DNA of 64,000 bases from Tethya wilhelma (lineage: Eukaryota > Porifera > Demospongiae > Tethyida > Tethyidae): contig CAXIPT010000001.1 in NCBI GenBank assembly GCA_964030475.1, forward strand, positions 25,947,741-26,011,740, written 5' to 3'. The first letter of the stretch is position 1. Each line of letters starts with the position of its first letter. Both the position numbers and the translations under genes were made by a program. Shown in pieces: positions 23,199 to 35,046 of this stretch. The notes beneath the pieces are model-generated. The model did not search any database. It was not told the DNA's origin and was given only the letters and a program-made list of their open reading frames with translations.

Positions 23199-26100
23199 TT
23201 ACACTGCCTCATAGTGTCTCTCTCCATCAGTATGGTGAGTGGAGGTAGCTCCAGGAGCCATCTCTGAGATCTCAGCATACATTGCACCACCACTAGTAGT
23301 ACCACTACCACTAGTACTGGGCTGTACTGGACCATAGGAGACATTGGGGGACAGGTCAAAGTTCTCAGTGGTTGGACGTATCTCCTCATAGGTCTCATTC
23401 CCAGTCTTCACATCTTCATATTCTGATTCCAGTTCCTTTGATGATGACTTCACTGGACCATAGGCTCTGTTAGCAGACAAGGTAAATAATTCAGGAGGGT
23501 CTTTGGCCCTAGATTAGAGAAGAACAAAACATACAATAATGATTCAATTTGACTTCAATTTATTTTGCATGCCACCTGTTAGTTGAGGTCCCTCTGACTC
23601 TGAGACATCTCCTCAAGATACACACTCTTACAACCACAGAAATCACTTAGTCTACAGAGAGCACTACAACAACCAACATACCAATATGATCACCGTGACT
23701 GCCCCTTCAATTCTAAACTAATACTATAAGCTATAGGAGTTGAAACTTCGTCTCTAAATCAATTTGTCACTAATTCAAAAGGATGCTAAATGCTCTACAG
23801 TTCCTACTGTTGCTCTACATATCTCTTAATGCATCTCACTGACAGAAATGAAATTATTGTCTTGCAAGATGGATTGTTATGTCAATGAGGCAGCAAAATT
23901 GTACAATAAGATAATTATATAAATGATTGATAATTATTTATTTTTATAATTACTGAATGATTAATAATAAATTTATTCTTTCATGCAATTAATGCTGTAA
24001 TTAATATTCTGTACCTTTGAACCTTTGTTGGGTGTTTGGTGACAAGACACACTATGATGACGATGATGATTACGATCATGATAATCAATACCACTAGACC
24101 ACCAACTGCAGCACCTGCTGCAATAGCTATGATATTATCACTGCCAGCTGTATGTATGTATGGATGGATGTATTTATGGATGTATGGATGTATGTGTGTG
24201 TGTACAGTGTGCAGTCAAGAGTGATGAACGTGTGGGTATGTATGTTGTATAGGCTATTGTTAAGAGGTTTAGCAAACTTAGTGAGAGCTATAGGATGCAC
24301 GCAAGATCTACCATCTAGTGGGAAATTTTTGTACAGTACAAATATTAGTGATTTCCTATGCTGTTCGAATATTATATGAAAATTAAACTGCGAAAATTTA
24401 ACTTCAGCAATACAAGCATGCACCACACTGTACGAAATTTAAAACTAAAAAATGTTTTTCTGGCTTTTTTTTTTCTGCTAGCTATCAAATGTTTATAATA
24501 GTTATTATAATTTATGCTAAAAATGAACTCAAAATGTTAAAAACCCTTTTCTCCAAGTAAAAGTGTCCACTATATCAGCAGTATCTATTTATGAATTCTA
24601 TTTATAGAACATCCTTTAAATGGCTCAGTGTCCATAACTTTATACCTTACCTGGTTCTTCAATGACCAGACTGAAGGACTCAGAGGCCACACCAGTGCCA
24701 TCAATCTCACACACGTACATCCCACTGTCGTCAATCTGAGCACTCTCTAAGGTGAACCTGCTCCGCCCTCTTTGATATGTGATGACATCACTGTCCTTCC
24801 TCCAGACAATCCTACTGGGACTGACATCAGTGACACACTCCAACACCACCCTCTGACCAGGAGGGAGGGAGGAGGTGTTGAAGTTGGAGGTGATAGTGGG
24901 AACAGAGGGAGCTGTGGACACATACAGCAAGAAGACAATTGCAATGAAGTATATAAATAGCCAGCAATGCATTTGCATGACATTGTAAGCATATTATAGA
25001 AAACAAACTATGATGTTGGCACATTGACATAATATTGTTAATTCTTCAACTTACGTGCTGTGGTGAAACTGAGTTCCGCACTAAAAGCAGACAACCCTCG
25101 CAAGTTGCTCACTTTTATTCTCAGATCATAGGTGAAGGCTGGCTCAAGACCATCTAAGGTTGTGTCAAGTCTGATGCCAGGTACTGACTCGGTGAAGACA
25201 TTGGTTGAATCTTCCCAGGAGTCTGATTCCAGCTTGTACTCCATGATGAAGGCGATGACATTGCCACCAGGATGGACCCAAGAGATAACAGCTGAGATGT
25301 TTGTTACGACAGAAGCTAAAGGTCCATCAAAAATTCTTTGAGGTTCAACTGTGTGGTTATGTGTGGGTCGACAGTACATGTATTAATTGGGAGAATACCA
25401 TATACCATAATTATAGCGGGTAAACTTGGCGAGAATTAAATTTGGTGAATTGGTGAATTATTCTTCAAATTGCCAAATTAAAAATCGCCAAACTGTTTAA
25501 TATGCATGTGCGCCCATATAAACTATGCAGCGTACGGAATTGAATCGCCAAATTAAAAATTGCCAATAATCCCAAAATGGGAATTTACCAAATTTTAAGC
25601 CTACCAAATTTAACTGCTATACGGTAGTGGGAAATTTTCGTTGGTGCAAAATAAATCATAAAAAATGCACCAGAAATTTTTTTTGTTGTTTTAAATTTCG
25701 TATTATTCTAATAGCATACGAAAAATACGAAAATTTCCACTACAAGAAAATTTCCGACTATACGGTAGGTGAACAAGAAAGCATAATGCATGTGTTACCA
25801 GAGGAGGTTGCAAGTGGGCAATTAGAGATCACTCGGATAATGTTGATTGCTTAAAAAAACTTTTTTCAGCAATCTTTTTAGCTTTTTTTCTCCGTGTACT
25901 GTAGGTATATACCTCTGTAAATGTTGCTGAATCAGCAGAAAAGACTGCTGATTCAGCATTTTAAAGCAATCAATGTTATTTACACGATCTCTAATTGCAC
26001 GCTTGCAACCTCCTCTGGTGTATTGCAAAAGAGGAAATGTAAGACCAGCTCACATATTGACTGAGTGGTTCCTGACTCAGTAGCTATCGCTCCTACAAAG

Positions 26101-29100
26101 CCATCACTGTTTACAGCAACCAGTCTTAACCTACACAGATACACTAGCATGCAGGCATGTTAAAAACATTAATGGTTTTGTACATGCATGTGTGTACTTT
26201 CATATAGGGCTCAATATCAACAAGTGAATTAAGACTATTTTTGAAACTTTACTTAAGTTTACAAACTCCAACTATAGAGACAGTATGTTGATTACATCAA
26301 CAATTAAGTTACACAAAAATAACACACACACACACATACCTGTATGTTGTATTCTCCATCAGTTCAAAGACGCCACTATTATTCCGATAGAGGTAATAAC
26401 TAGCATTACTGCCAATGGTGGACGAGAGACTGACAAAATCAGTACCATCATCACTGATGGACAGCTGGTATCTGACAATAGGCCTGCCTCCATTGTCCAC
26501 AGGGGGTCCCCACGTCAGATTCAATGTACTGGCAGCCACTCCATCAACAGCCAGACCCTCAGGAGCTGATGGAGCTGTGAACATTAATGACAATGTAGTC
26601 AAACAAACGGTGAAACCATGTATGAACGTAACATTGTGTGCTTGTCTATAGTCTAGGATGGTGATTGGATTGAATGCTGTGAGCGAAAGTATTTGCTCTT
26701 GCTGTGAATATCAAAACTTGAAATTCCTCAATAACAAAAATAAACTTACGATCTACTGCAGTTTGTATCGTCATAGAATCTGATGCAATGCCCGGTCCTC
26801 TAATATTGTTTCCAGTCACATTAGCTGTGTAGACGGTGCCTTTTTCTAGATCACTGATCATTACACTGGTCATTGTTAACATGGTCAAAACAACTGGATT
26901 AGAAGACCCCTCTCGTGTATAGACCACGGTCCAACTATCAGGATCATCAGTTGTTTCAAGATCTGGTGGTGCCTGAAGCAAAGAAGAAAGACCATGGAGT
27001 GAATACTATTGTAACGATGAAAGTATAACACTCTTTAAAATAATACAAATTTGGTCACACATGTCGCATAAGACTCACAGTCCATTCCAAATAGAGTTGG
27101 GTTGAGCTCAGAGCTGTGAAATTGGTAATGGTAGGAGCAGCCAACACTGTGTGTGTGCATGTGTGTGTGTGTGTGAGAAGTGCAGCTAACAATGGTTACA
27201 TGATGTTTCTCTTTACCTTGAGACAAGGTGCTACCATTCACACTGACTGGGTCACTGAGACCAATGGCATTACGAACACGAAGGTCAAAGGTGAAATCAG
27301 TGAAAGGTGATAGTCCTCTAACAGTAGTCATCTCCAGTGAATTATCACCAGTCAAATCAGTAGCAGGCTCAATACCAGATGTTACAATCTGTACACCAGT
27401 GATGGGAGAGTGACCATTGAAACCATAGCTCCAGGCCAGAGTAATTTCAGTCTCATCCACACCCACCACCCTCAAGTCAGTAGCAGGAGCTGGGGGGACT
27501 GGAAATTAACAAAGTATACAAGTTTACTAGATACTATATATAGGTCACTCAGTTTACATTGTACTCTTGCACACATTGCATGGCATTACTTATACCAACC
27601 TCTAACAGTGATGTTGATCATAATGGAATCACTGCCAACAACATTGGTGCCGCGACAAATGTACTCCCCACCACTGTCTCTCTGGAGGCTATGCAGCTGA
27701 AGCTGGGAACTTCCACCATCAGAGGTGATGGTGAGATTAACACTAGGATCAGAGTCATTCAAGACACTGCCATTATGGAGCCATTCGACAGCGGCAGGTG
27801 TGGGGAAACCATCATAGTCACATGACAAGGTCAGGGGGTCACCGAGGGGGACAAATTGTGTACGTTCTTCGAAGGATAGCTCAGGTGCATCTAACCACAG
27901 CGTGGATATAAATTTAGAATCAACTATGGTATAAAATTGCAGTAATAATTTTCGGCTCATACTAGTTTACATGCTATATACTTACATTGCACTATGACAG
28001 TGGCATTGGCGGACAGAGTGTCGTTATTGTCATTCCTGGAGAGAACACATGTGTACACCCCAGTGTAGTTCCTGAGGACATTAGCCACCATGAACTGTTG
28101 GTTCTGCACCAGTAGCTCTCCATTTGAGTTCTCCCAATGTGCTGATGTAAATCCACCAACATTGTTGTCAACACAGACCAGAGATAACTGATCAGTCTCA
28201 TTCACAGTCACATCCATGACCACAGGGGGAAGGAATACTGGAGAGAAATGGCTAATGTATAAGTCAGTATCATGATACAATGAGTGGGAAAACATTCAAA
28301 ACAAGTGATACCTGCCAACGAGATGAAGAAACTCAGAGGACTAACACCAGTAACACTACAAGCTACTCTGATTTGATTTGCAGCTCCAGGACCAGGGATT
28401 ATAGTGGAAGGATCAAAGATGACCAACACTCCATTGACCACCTCACCATCACTGGGGGCAATAGGTACAGTAGCAGAAGCCAAGGGAGCTGTCCCAATCA
28501 ACCAGGTAGCTGTTGTGGCCACTGATCCTCCTATAACACACTCTATACATGTCCTTCTATCATCTTCAATAGGATTTTCACTGAAACTGCTAACTTGTAT
28601 AGTGTCATCACACACCTGGGCAGAACCTGCATATGACATGCACTTTATATGTTATATACTGGAGAGATATGGATTATGTAATTATCATGATATAAAAAGA
28701 GAAGGGGAACACATTCAAAACAAGTGATACCTGACAATGAGATGAAGAAACTCAGTGGAGTACCACCAGGAACAGCACAAGTTACTCTGATTTGATTTGC
28801 AGCTCCAGGACCAGGGATTATCGTGGAAGGATCAAAGATGACCAACACTCCATTGACCACCTCACCATCACTGGGGGCAATAGGTACAGTAGCAGGAGCC
28901 AAGGGAGCTGTCCCAATCAACCAGGTAGCAGATGTGGCCAGTGATCCTCCTAGTTCACACTCTAGACATGTCCTGACATTGTCTTCAATAAGATTCTCAC
29001 TGAAACTGCTGATTCGTATAGTGGCATCACACATCTGGGTAGAACCTATAATTATGATTTAGCTAATTGCGGCATTATGTCCAAGTACAATGTCATGTGT

Positions 29101-29388
29101 CACTCACTCAGCTGCCGAATTTAGGGAAATTTTCAACTATAGCTAAACTGATTTGTCTTGTGATTCATATGCACCACTTTGCAACAAAACTAATCAGCTT
29201 ACAATTTACAGCCCCCAGCATAAAATGGCCGACAGTCACACACTCACTGAGTGTAGTCAAGATCACTTAGATATTTTTAATATGTTGATTTCACTCTTAC
29301 ATTGTCCAATGAGGCAGCATCCCAACACTAGCAGTAGAGCAGCAGCTGCACCATGGCTTGGACTCACTGGCACACCAGTCAGCTTCAT
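23199..29388 (-). CDS. Receptor B: Ig/FN3 single-pass receptor with six tyrosine motifs
   Basis: Fourteen minus-strand exons join in frame to about 1047 residues: 29388-29301, 29045-28731, 28626-28312, 28237-27986, 27890-27600, 27498-27217, 27146-27079, 26972-26750, 26574-26340, 26130-26054, 25348-25055, 24911-24651, 24147-24015, 23508-23199. Order: signal peptide 1-29; two near-identical Ig-like units 30-239; Ig 240-323; Ig 324-420; four FN3 domains 421-813 (the second and third each split by an intron); Ig 814-900; transmembrane 901-944; tail 945-1047. The tail has AYGPV, EYEDV, TYEEI, VSYGPV, MYAEI and HYEAV; SEYEDV and VSYGPV fit the ITIM consensus S/V-x-Y-x-x-V. The tail is homologous to that of receptor C although the ectodomains differ and the genes face opposite ways. 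Recruitment of SH2 phosphatases or kinases is inferred. Confidence 0.85.
23577..23700 (-). pseudogene. Degenerate extra transmembrane exon in receptor B
   Basis: Within the last intron of receptor B the minus strand reads AVTVIILVC in one frame and then VVVRVCILRRCLRVRGTSTN in another, ending at AACAG before GTGGC. That is the shape of a transmembrane exon with its basic stop-transfer end and normal donor, but with internal stops. It looks like a decayed duplicate, possibly once an alternative membrane exon. Confidence 0.4.
25791..26024. mobile_element. Fold-back element (~65 bp arms) in an intron of receptor B
   Basis: ACCAGAGGAGGTTGCAAGTG at about 25797 returns as the reverse complement at the right end (CTTGCAACCTCCTCTGG), with GCAATTAGAGAT and TGATTGCTT also mirrored. 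The middle has a second small hairpin, GCTGAATCAGCAG. No coding content. Confidence 0.65.
27155..27174 (-). repeat. CA-repeat acceptor (minus sense) in receptor B
   Basis: GT-rich on the plus strand, so CA-rich in gene sense, running into the acceptor of exon 27146-27079. The pattern is the same as the CA acceptors of receptor C. Confidence 0.7.
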
Positions 29389-29784
29389 GATGATCTCTTA
29401 CTATCAGCTTTCAAACGTAGTGTTTTACTACAAGTAGACAATGAATACACCTTACACTCTGTTGTTCCATAGACTCATGAATATAATTTAGGTGCAGCTC
29501 AGTGTTTACTTTTGGTCACATGTATACATCACAACATTACTATTGACAGTGACCAAAGAATGCTGTAGAACTTGTGAGTTGTCTGTAGGATATGTAGGTA
29601 AATTGATCAGACTATACAATTCATGATCAAGTATACCATTGTAACTTATAACTCAGCATTCATCTGATTGATTTTCTTTATGTATTGAACAAACAATTAC
29701 ATGCAGCATAGCATTCAAACACATGCAGATCTTATTAAATGTGATTGCACTAGGACTGAATTAAAAAGTTATATTAATTTCTAG

Positions 29785-30603
29785 CTAGGTTACGGACAAC
29801 AGTATTGCAATCAGCATGCAGTCAGCAGTGTATCTGGTATATATCTCATCATAAACTGCACTCTCAGACTCAATATAGCCATAATCGTAATAGACTGGTC
29901 CTGCTTCATTTGCTGCTAGCCTCACTGGACCATCAGCGTAGGCTCTGTTAGCAGCCATGGCATACCCAGGAGGAACTTGGAGAGTCCTAGTAAAACACCA
30001 TACCATAATAATATTATAAATAGTCCATTCACATGCTTGTATAGCTACAAGTTAGATAGCACCATGTGTCAGCTTTTGTACCTGTAGTTCTTAGTCTTCT
30101 CCTGAAGATGCATGCTGTTACTAGTACTATCACTGCTGACACTATATATGACAACCAATATACTGGCAGCCACACCCCCTGCAATCCTCCAATGTTACTT
30201 GATCATGACTCACTGGCTGTTACTGCAAGTGAGAGAATATTATGAAATATGTCATGATGTCTAATTCCTACTGTGGCAAAATATTCATACACATGTGGGG
30301 AACATGATGAGGTGGAATGAATGAATGCAGTTTGATACTTGGTTTAGATGATTCATTATAAGGCTTTAAAAATGCCTCTCAAATGCATGAATTGTAGATG
30401 GACCACTAGCAAAAACTGGCAGGTAGGGATCATAATACCAAATTCCATTCACCTCCCTGCCAGCAAGACTATTGGAGCCAATATTTTAATAGAATGGCAA
30501 CTTACAGTAGTTATTAGTCCATTCCCGAGTGAGTGTAGTCCACTGCATAGACACATCCACAGCAGCAGTTTCCAAGTATCAAGAACTCTATACCAGTAGC
30601 CAT
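29785..30603 (-). pseudogene. Decayed third receptor of the minus-strand array
   Basis: A signal-type exon at 30603-30508 resembles receptor D's (WKLLLWMCLCSGLHSLGNG) but is out of frame with its ATG. A transmembrane exon at about 30222-30085 reads IAGGVAASILVVIYS in one frame and VIVLVTACIFRRRLRTT in another, so it has a frameshift. A tail exon (about 29995-29785) reads ANRAYADGPV..YYDYGYI..AVYDEIY. No Ig or FN3 exon lies between signal and membrane exons. The tail is homologous to those of receptors B and C. The frame breaks argue for a pseudogene, although individual exons stay recognisable. Confidence 0.6.
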
Positions 30604-30703
30604 GTTCGTATCTCAACGATAATCAGTGAGGGGGGTGGGGCACACCACCACCTGCATTATTTTTACGCGCTTGCTTCCTTATCTATGCGCATGTGCAAAG
30701 ATC

Positions 30704-30714
30704 TGCGCATGCGC
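30704..30714. promoter_or_regulatory. NRF-1-like palindrome near the decayed receptor
   Basis: TGCGCATGCGC lies about 100 bp upstream (minus sense) of the degenerate start at 30603, the same spacing as for receptors E and F. Confidence 0.35.
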
Positions 30715-30999
30715 CAATTTACATCCACAAAGAGGGATCGAATAATCAGTCCAGAGGAATCGAATGGTGTATGCTATACTATAGTATAGTCATTGAATCA
30801 CTGGCTGTATTGAAGAAACAACGGCACAATAATAGCTATATAATAAAAAGTATAACATAATATAACAGGTTGTAGTATCACTGAATAAGAAAACTCGAGT
30901 AGAAAATAATTTGTACAAGAACTTGTGCAGTTATAATGTATAAAAATGAAGTATCACAAAATCAAATCAATGATGGCTCAGCTTTACTTCTGGCTCTAA

Positions 31000-31530
31000 A
31001 CCTAAAAACGGTGTGTGCACAATGTAAGGTTGGTGAACAATGGGAGTGCAAGGTTGAGAGTCCGTACCTTAGAACAGATGTGAGAATGTTCCCTACAAGT
31101 GTGTGCATGTATACGTAGTGTGGAGTATTTAGACATAAGAACTCTTGACTGACAAAGGTTATATACCTTGCAGATTGGACATAAATCTGCTTGAAGCTTC
31201 TGCAACTGAAGTGTGTGCATATTTGATATTTAAATAACAATGATAGAAGAGTCATTAATAAATTCTTACTTAACTGGCCAGATCTTGCACATGATGACAC
31301 CCACAGCTGAAGTGTGTGCACAATGAATTCATGTTATATTGGTTCATGATTGGTCCTGACCATGAGATCCTTATTCCTTACCTCATATAAGGCTGTACAC
31401 TTTCAGAACTCAAAAAACAAAAAATCAGTGTGTGCATGTTGTTGAGTGTTTGAGCCAGATAAGTGTGTGAGCAACTTTTAAACAATTCTTACCTTAGCCA
31501 GGAGATCTTGACTGATAAGTTTTCTTAGCT
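31000..31530 (-). repeat. Diverged tandem units of ~100-110 bp with donor-like ends
   Basis: GTGTGTGCA recurs at about 31011, 31097, 31211, 31312 and 31430, each followed on the plus strand by a CTTACCTT-like sequence. In minus sense, each unit reads TGCACACACTT, then ~45 bases, then AAG|GTAAG or similar. The look is of a small exon with its donor, repeated about five times and decayed. No protein family was recognised. Confidence 0.45.
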
Positions 31531-31927
31531 CATTTTTTCTATAGTCTCTAGGATTAGAAGCTTAGCACTACTTGTGGTAGTAGAGGGATAGTTAGTCTAT
31601 ATATTTATGAGCTTGGATTGGATGCTGTTCAAAGCCAAGGAGAAAGAAAGCCAAAGGAAGCTCAGAAATCTATTGAACTTCAACCCTCCAATTTTTGAGC
31701 AAATTTTTCCAGGATCAGCCAGGTCCACGCTAGGATTAGCTGTCATACAGGTAATAGATAAGTACTTTAACACATTAGTTTGTCCTTTTTGAGTAAGTAT
31801 GCAGCCAGACACCGGATAATAAACATCAATCAACTAAATAAATTTTAATTTAGTAATTCATCACGTGGCCACATCCTGCAATTTCCGGGTGTAAAGGGTT
31901 AATCAAAGACTATCATGTTCTCTGTAC

Positions 31928-32768
31928 CTTAATGGAGAGGATGTATTCATTACACATCTTCCAGTCTCCTTGCATCATGGCATGAGCAGCTGCCACAACA
32001 TGTTCCCTCATGCTGTCAGGTGGACCTATATCACACATTACAATGGCATCATAAAACACAGCACATACAATGATGTGAATGTAGTTGTCATCAATCCTTA
32101 CCAACAAGAGGCTGCTTCTCTCTGTTCTTCAGTTGATAATGAAAGCTTTTAGATATACGTCTTCGCCTTCCCTCCCTTTCAGCAGCTAAGAAATATTGTT
32201 ACACATGGACACAGTTAGTGGGCATTAAATGGAGTACAGTAACTCACCAGTCATGGCTGGTATCTCTAGCAGCATGGCCGCTGTCAAGTACACACACTCC
32301 ATTAGCTCTAGGTTGATATGCATGTGAAACGGAATCTGTCGACGACGTTCCAAAGTTTCTTGTTCATGACTACGGTCTTGACGGCCAGGACCCTGAGGAG
32401 GAGAACAAGTATTAGCATTACTTTCAAGCATTACTTTCACTCTAGGCATCATAAACTACACAAGTTCTACTACAGCGTAGTCACACAGAATTAAGTCATT
32501 CCCACAGGATCTGGGAAACAATAATTGGCTTCCAGAACTCGGGAGAATATCGCTTAATAAACAGGACAATCCCACACAAACGGGATAGTTGGGCAATATA
32601 TGAGTTCATCATTATACATTTTACAAACAAATAGATACTCACTTGGGCTAAGAGCTCCTTAGATCGACCACTGGACTGGATGTCCATCAGAGCATCATGA
32701 GCATCTTTGATCATCCCATGTCTAAATGCACACATTCCAAGTTGAACCAGAGATCTGTTGTATAATAC
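31928..32768 (-). pseudogene. EIF3C: Orphan internal fragment of translation initiation factor eIF3 subunit C
   Basis: Four minus-strand exons (32768-32643, 32392-32248, 32185-32102, 32025-31928) join in frame. They read [20 protein letters not shown].., [33 protein letters not shown].., [20 protein letters not shown] and so on, the well-conserved stretch before the PCI domain of eIF3c, a core translation-initiation subunit. No earlier exons and no PCI or C-terminal exons are visible within several kb. The reading frame is clean and splice sites are canonical, so either the rest lies elsewhere because of an assembly break, or this is a recent partial duplicate. It is labelled as a fragment for that reason. 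Confidence 0.8.
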
Positions 32769-33311
32769 CTAAAAAAATTTTTAGAACACGAATAAATGTA
32801 TGCGCAATATATATATACACTGTATACACTGAATAACACAACTTAGACACATACAAGAAATAAAAACAAACATTGATTTTCCAGACAATTTATTGCATTC
32901 AAGATACATTGTGCACAACAAAAGTTGTCCTTCCAAGTAAGCTGTGGAAGGACAACCAATTTTCAGAAACTCAAACATTTACCTAATAACATTATAGTCT
33001 ATAGCAGTAGCTTTTTAGCCAATTACCCGCGAATTACGCAATTTTGCGTGATAAAATTGCATCCTCTAAACGCGGATATAACCTCTAGCGCTATTGTTTA
33101 CACAACACGTTTTAGCCTTGAACTCTAAACTTCCTGTGTCATTGGGTAAAGTACCTCTCTACTAAAATACAAAGTTAGAGTTGAAACTCTTGAAGGGGTG
33201 TGGCTGTAACGTTAGCTAAACGACTAAACGATCATTGCGATCACGATAGTGACTTTTAGTTTGACATTTTTTCTAAAGCCTTTCAAGGGACAAGCTTGAA
33301 ACTTGCAGCGT

Positions 33312-33372
33312 AGGTGCAGGGATAGTAATGCTATATTAATATAGCATTACTATTACTCCCTACAACCTACAG
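33312..33372. repeat. Short palindrome around TATATTAATATA
   Basis: GATAGTAATGCTATATTAATATAGCATTACTATTAC-type palindrome in non-coding sequence; about 17 bp per arm. It may be a foldback scar or cruciform. Confidence 0.6.
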
Positions 33373-33615
33373 CATTATAATATTACTAGACAGATGCAAG
33401 CATCTATGGGGCGAGCCTGAGCGCATACAGTTTGTAAGACCACAGCATTGAGATTGGGAAGACAGTACATCGATGCTAAGCATAGATAGTAGAAATTGGC
33501 TTGAAATTTCTCAGCGAAACCTAAAAGTAGTTTTCTAATTTGACGATCCGATTATTTCGATTTTGACAAGTCAGTGTTTTGTTTTCTTTCGCGACGATCC
33601 AGTCCTATGGCTAGA

Positions 33616-33888
33616 TCATGCATGCATGGTGCAACTTGAGCGGAGTACGCAAGCGTGCAGTGTGCTAGCTGGATCGTAAGCGAAGTTTATGTATCGACTC
33701 TGACTCTTTCTTGGGCAAGACGAGCGTGCTGTTTCCCTCGGGCGTTTCATTTCGTCTACACTTTGAAGTCTCTTTTCTTGGTCATCAGGCGTTTCCCTAG
33801 CTATACGTTCTCTGTACAGTTCTCTTCGCCGTGCAAGGCATTTTCTTCGATTATCTATGATCAACAGACTTAGCAAATCATTGCACAA
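33616..33888 (-). pseudogene. Arg-rich transposon-type fragment
   Basis: Minus-strand frame with RRKCLARRRELYRERIARET and a following PDDQEKRLQS.. segment. This R/E-rich pattern, with ET..QE.RL, is common in the N-terminal parts of Helitron-like and other transposon proteins of marine invertebrates. It lies just 3' of the tyrosine-recombinase relic and may belong to the same or another element. Weak call. Confidence 0.3.
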
Positions 33889-33971
33889 TCGATTTCAATA
33901 TTACAACACTGCTTTCGAATAATTTGAATATACGGAAAGTGTCCACCGTGTACAAACAAGCAGAAATTTTA

Positions 33972-35045
33972 TCATTTACAAGCCTTATGTGGAGCTCGCT
34001 CAGGCTCGCCCCAATTAGCTATGTTAAAGGAACATCCTGTCACTGTTGAATTTGAGAAGAGACCAGGTGGTTCAGGAGTTTGATTGTGAGTATCGCTTGG
34101 TACTATGTGTGCTGATACTTGACTGTTACGTGGTTTTAATGCTGATGAAACTGCCTTTACTACTTGATCTCTACTGGTACTGAGAGATAATGACATCTGT
34201 TTTTGTGTCTCACTAGATGCTGTCATGTAACTGTCCAGACTTTTTAAATTCTTATGTCCACTGAGCTGTGCTACCTCATTTGGTGTAAACTTAGCATCGA
34301 CAAGTCGCTGGATCATAGTTTTTCGCACTGAATGATTCGTCACCTTTTTGTCAGTTATTCCGATTTCTTTTGAAGCTGAAACCATAAATGTACCAAGCTT
34401 GTTTTTTCCCATTGGCTGATTTTTGTACCAAATGTTTGCTTTGCTAGAACGCTTGTATTTGATTCCTAGGTAAAACGGACTGTCGGGTGCGTTAGCTTCT
34501 GGTGGTCTGTGGAACACATATGCTTTGAAAAAATGCACTGGACAACGATTTGACCCAGTCGCATACATTTTGGGTTTAAAAGCTCGTTCGCTACATCCTG
34601 CTACCTCTCCTGTTCTGGTTTTCGTACCTCTCTCCATGCTCCACTCTACATATTCTCCATTTTCATCCTGTTTGAGCACCATATCACCTAGTTTCAGCTT
34701 CCAATGTTCATCTCTTCCCCTCATTCCCATGTGTAGGGTAAAAAAATACCACACTGTTCAGATAAGTGCTTCAGGATCATGGTCACCTAACTGACCACTT
34801 TCAAATAGCCTGTTTTCTTCTTCAACTGTTAATGACTTAGATGCACTCGGCTTTTGTCCTCTGCAAAGTGAACACAATTGCTTTCTCCTTGCTGCAAGAG
34901 TTGCACGTGACAGGGAAAATTCTCTGTCAGCTATAATATCAAAATAAACACCTTTCTGTGATAGATATCGGTTAAAACTGCGCTGAAATGATGTTAGCGA
35001 GTCAGGCTCATAGTTTCCACCATCCTGTTTTGTACTAAGTCCGCG
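33972..35045 (-). pseudogene. Crypton/KIAA1958-like tyrosine recombinase with an in-frame stop
   Basis: From 35045 down, the minus strand reads DGGNYEPDSLTSFQRSFNRYL.., then LTVEEENRLFESGQLGDHDP.., then an in-frame TGA at about 34757-34755, then TVWYFFTLHMGMRGRDEHWK.. to a stop at 33972. Apart from that stop the frame is open for over 1 kb. The catalytic set of a tyrosine recombinase is present: R in MRGRDEH, NHSVRKT (the HxxR box), GHKNLKSLDSYM with the nucleophile Tyr. This matches the DUF3504 family seen in Crypton transposons and the domesticated KIAA1958/ZMYM/QRICH1 group. The N-terminus stops abruptly at 35045. The TGA makes it a probable relic, unless it is an intron boundary or sequencing error. 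Confidence 0.75.
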
Positions 35046-35046
35046 T

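Noticed and set aside
31607..31752. Plus-strand frame NPPIFEQIFPGSARSTLGLAVI with a donor after it
   Set aside because: No acceptor, domain or neighbouring exon supports it.
32781..32978. Minus-strand frame with EGQLLLCTMYLECNKLSG as an earlier eIF3c exon
   Set aside because: It does not match the eIF3c segment expected before VLYNRS, and it lacks a proper donor.
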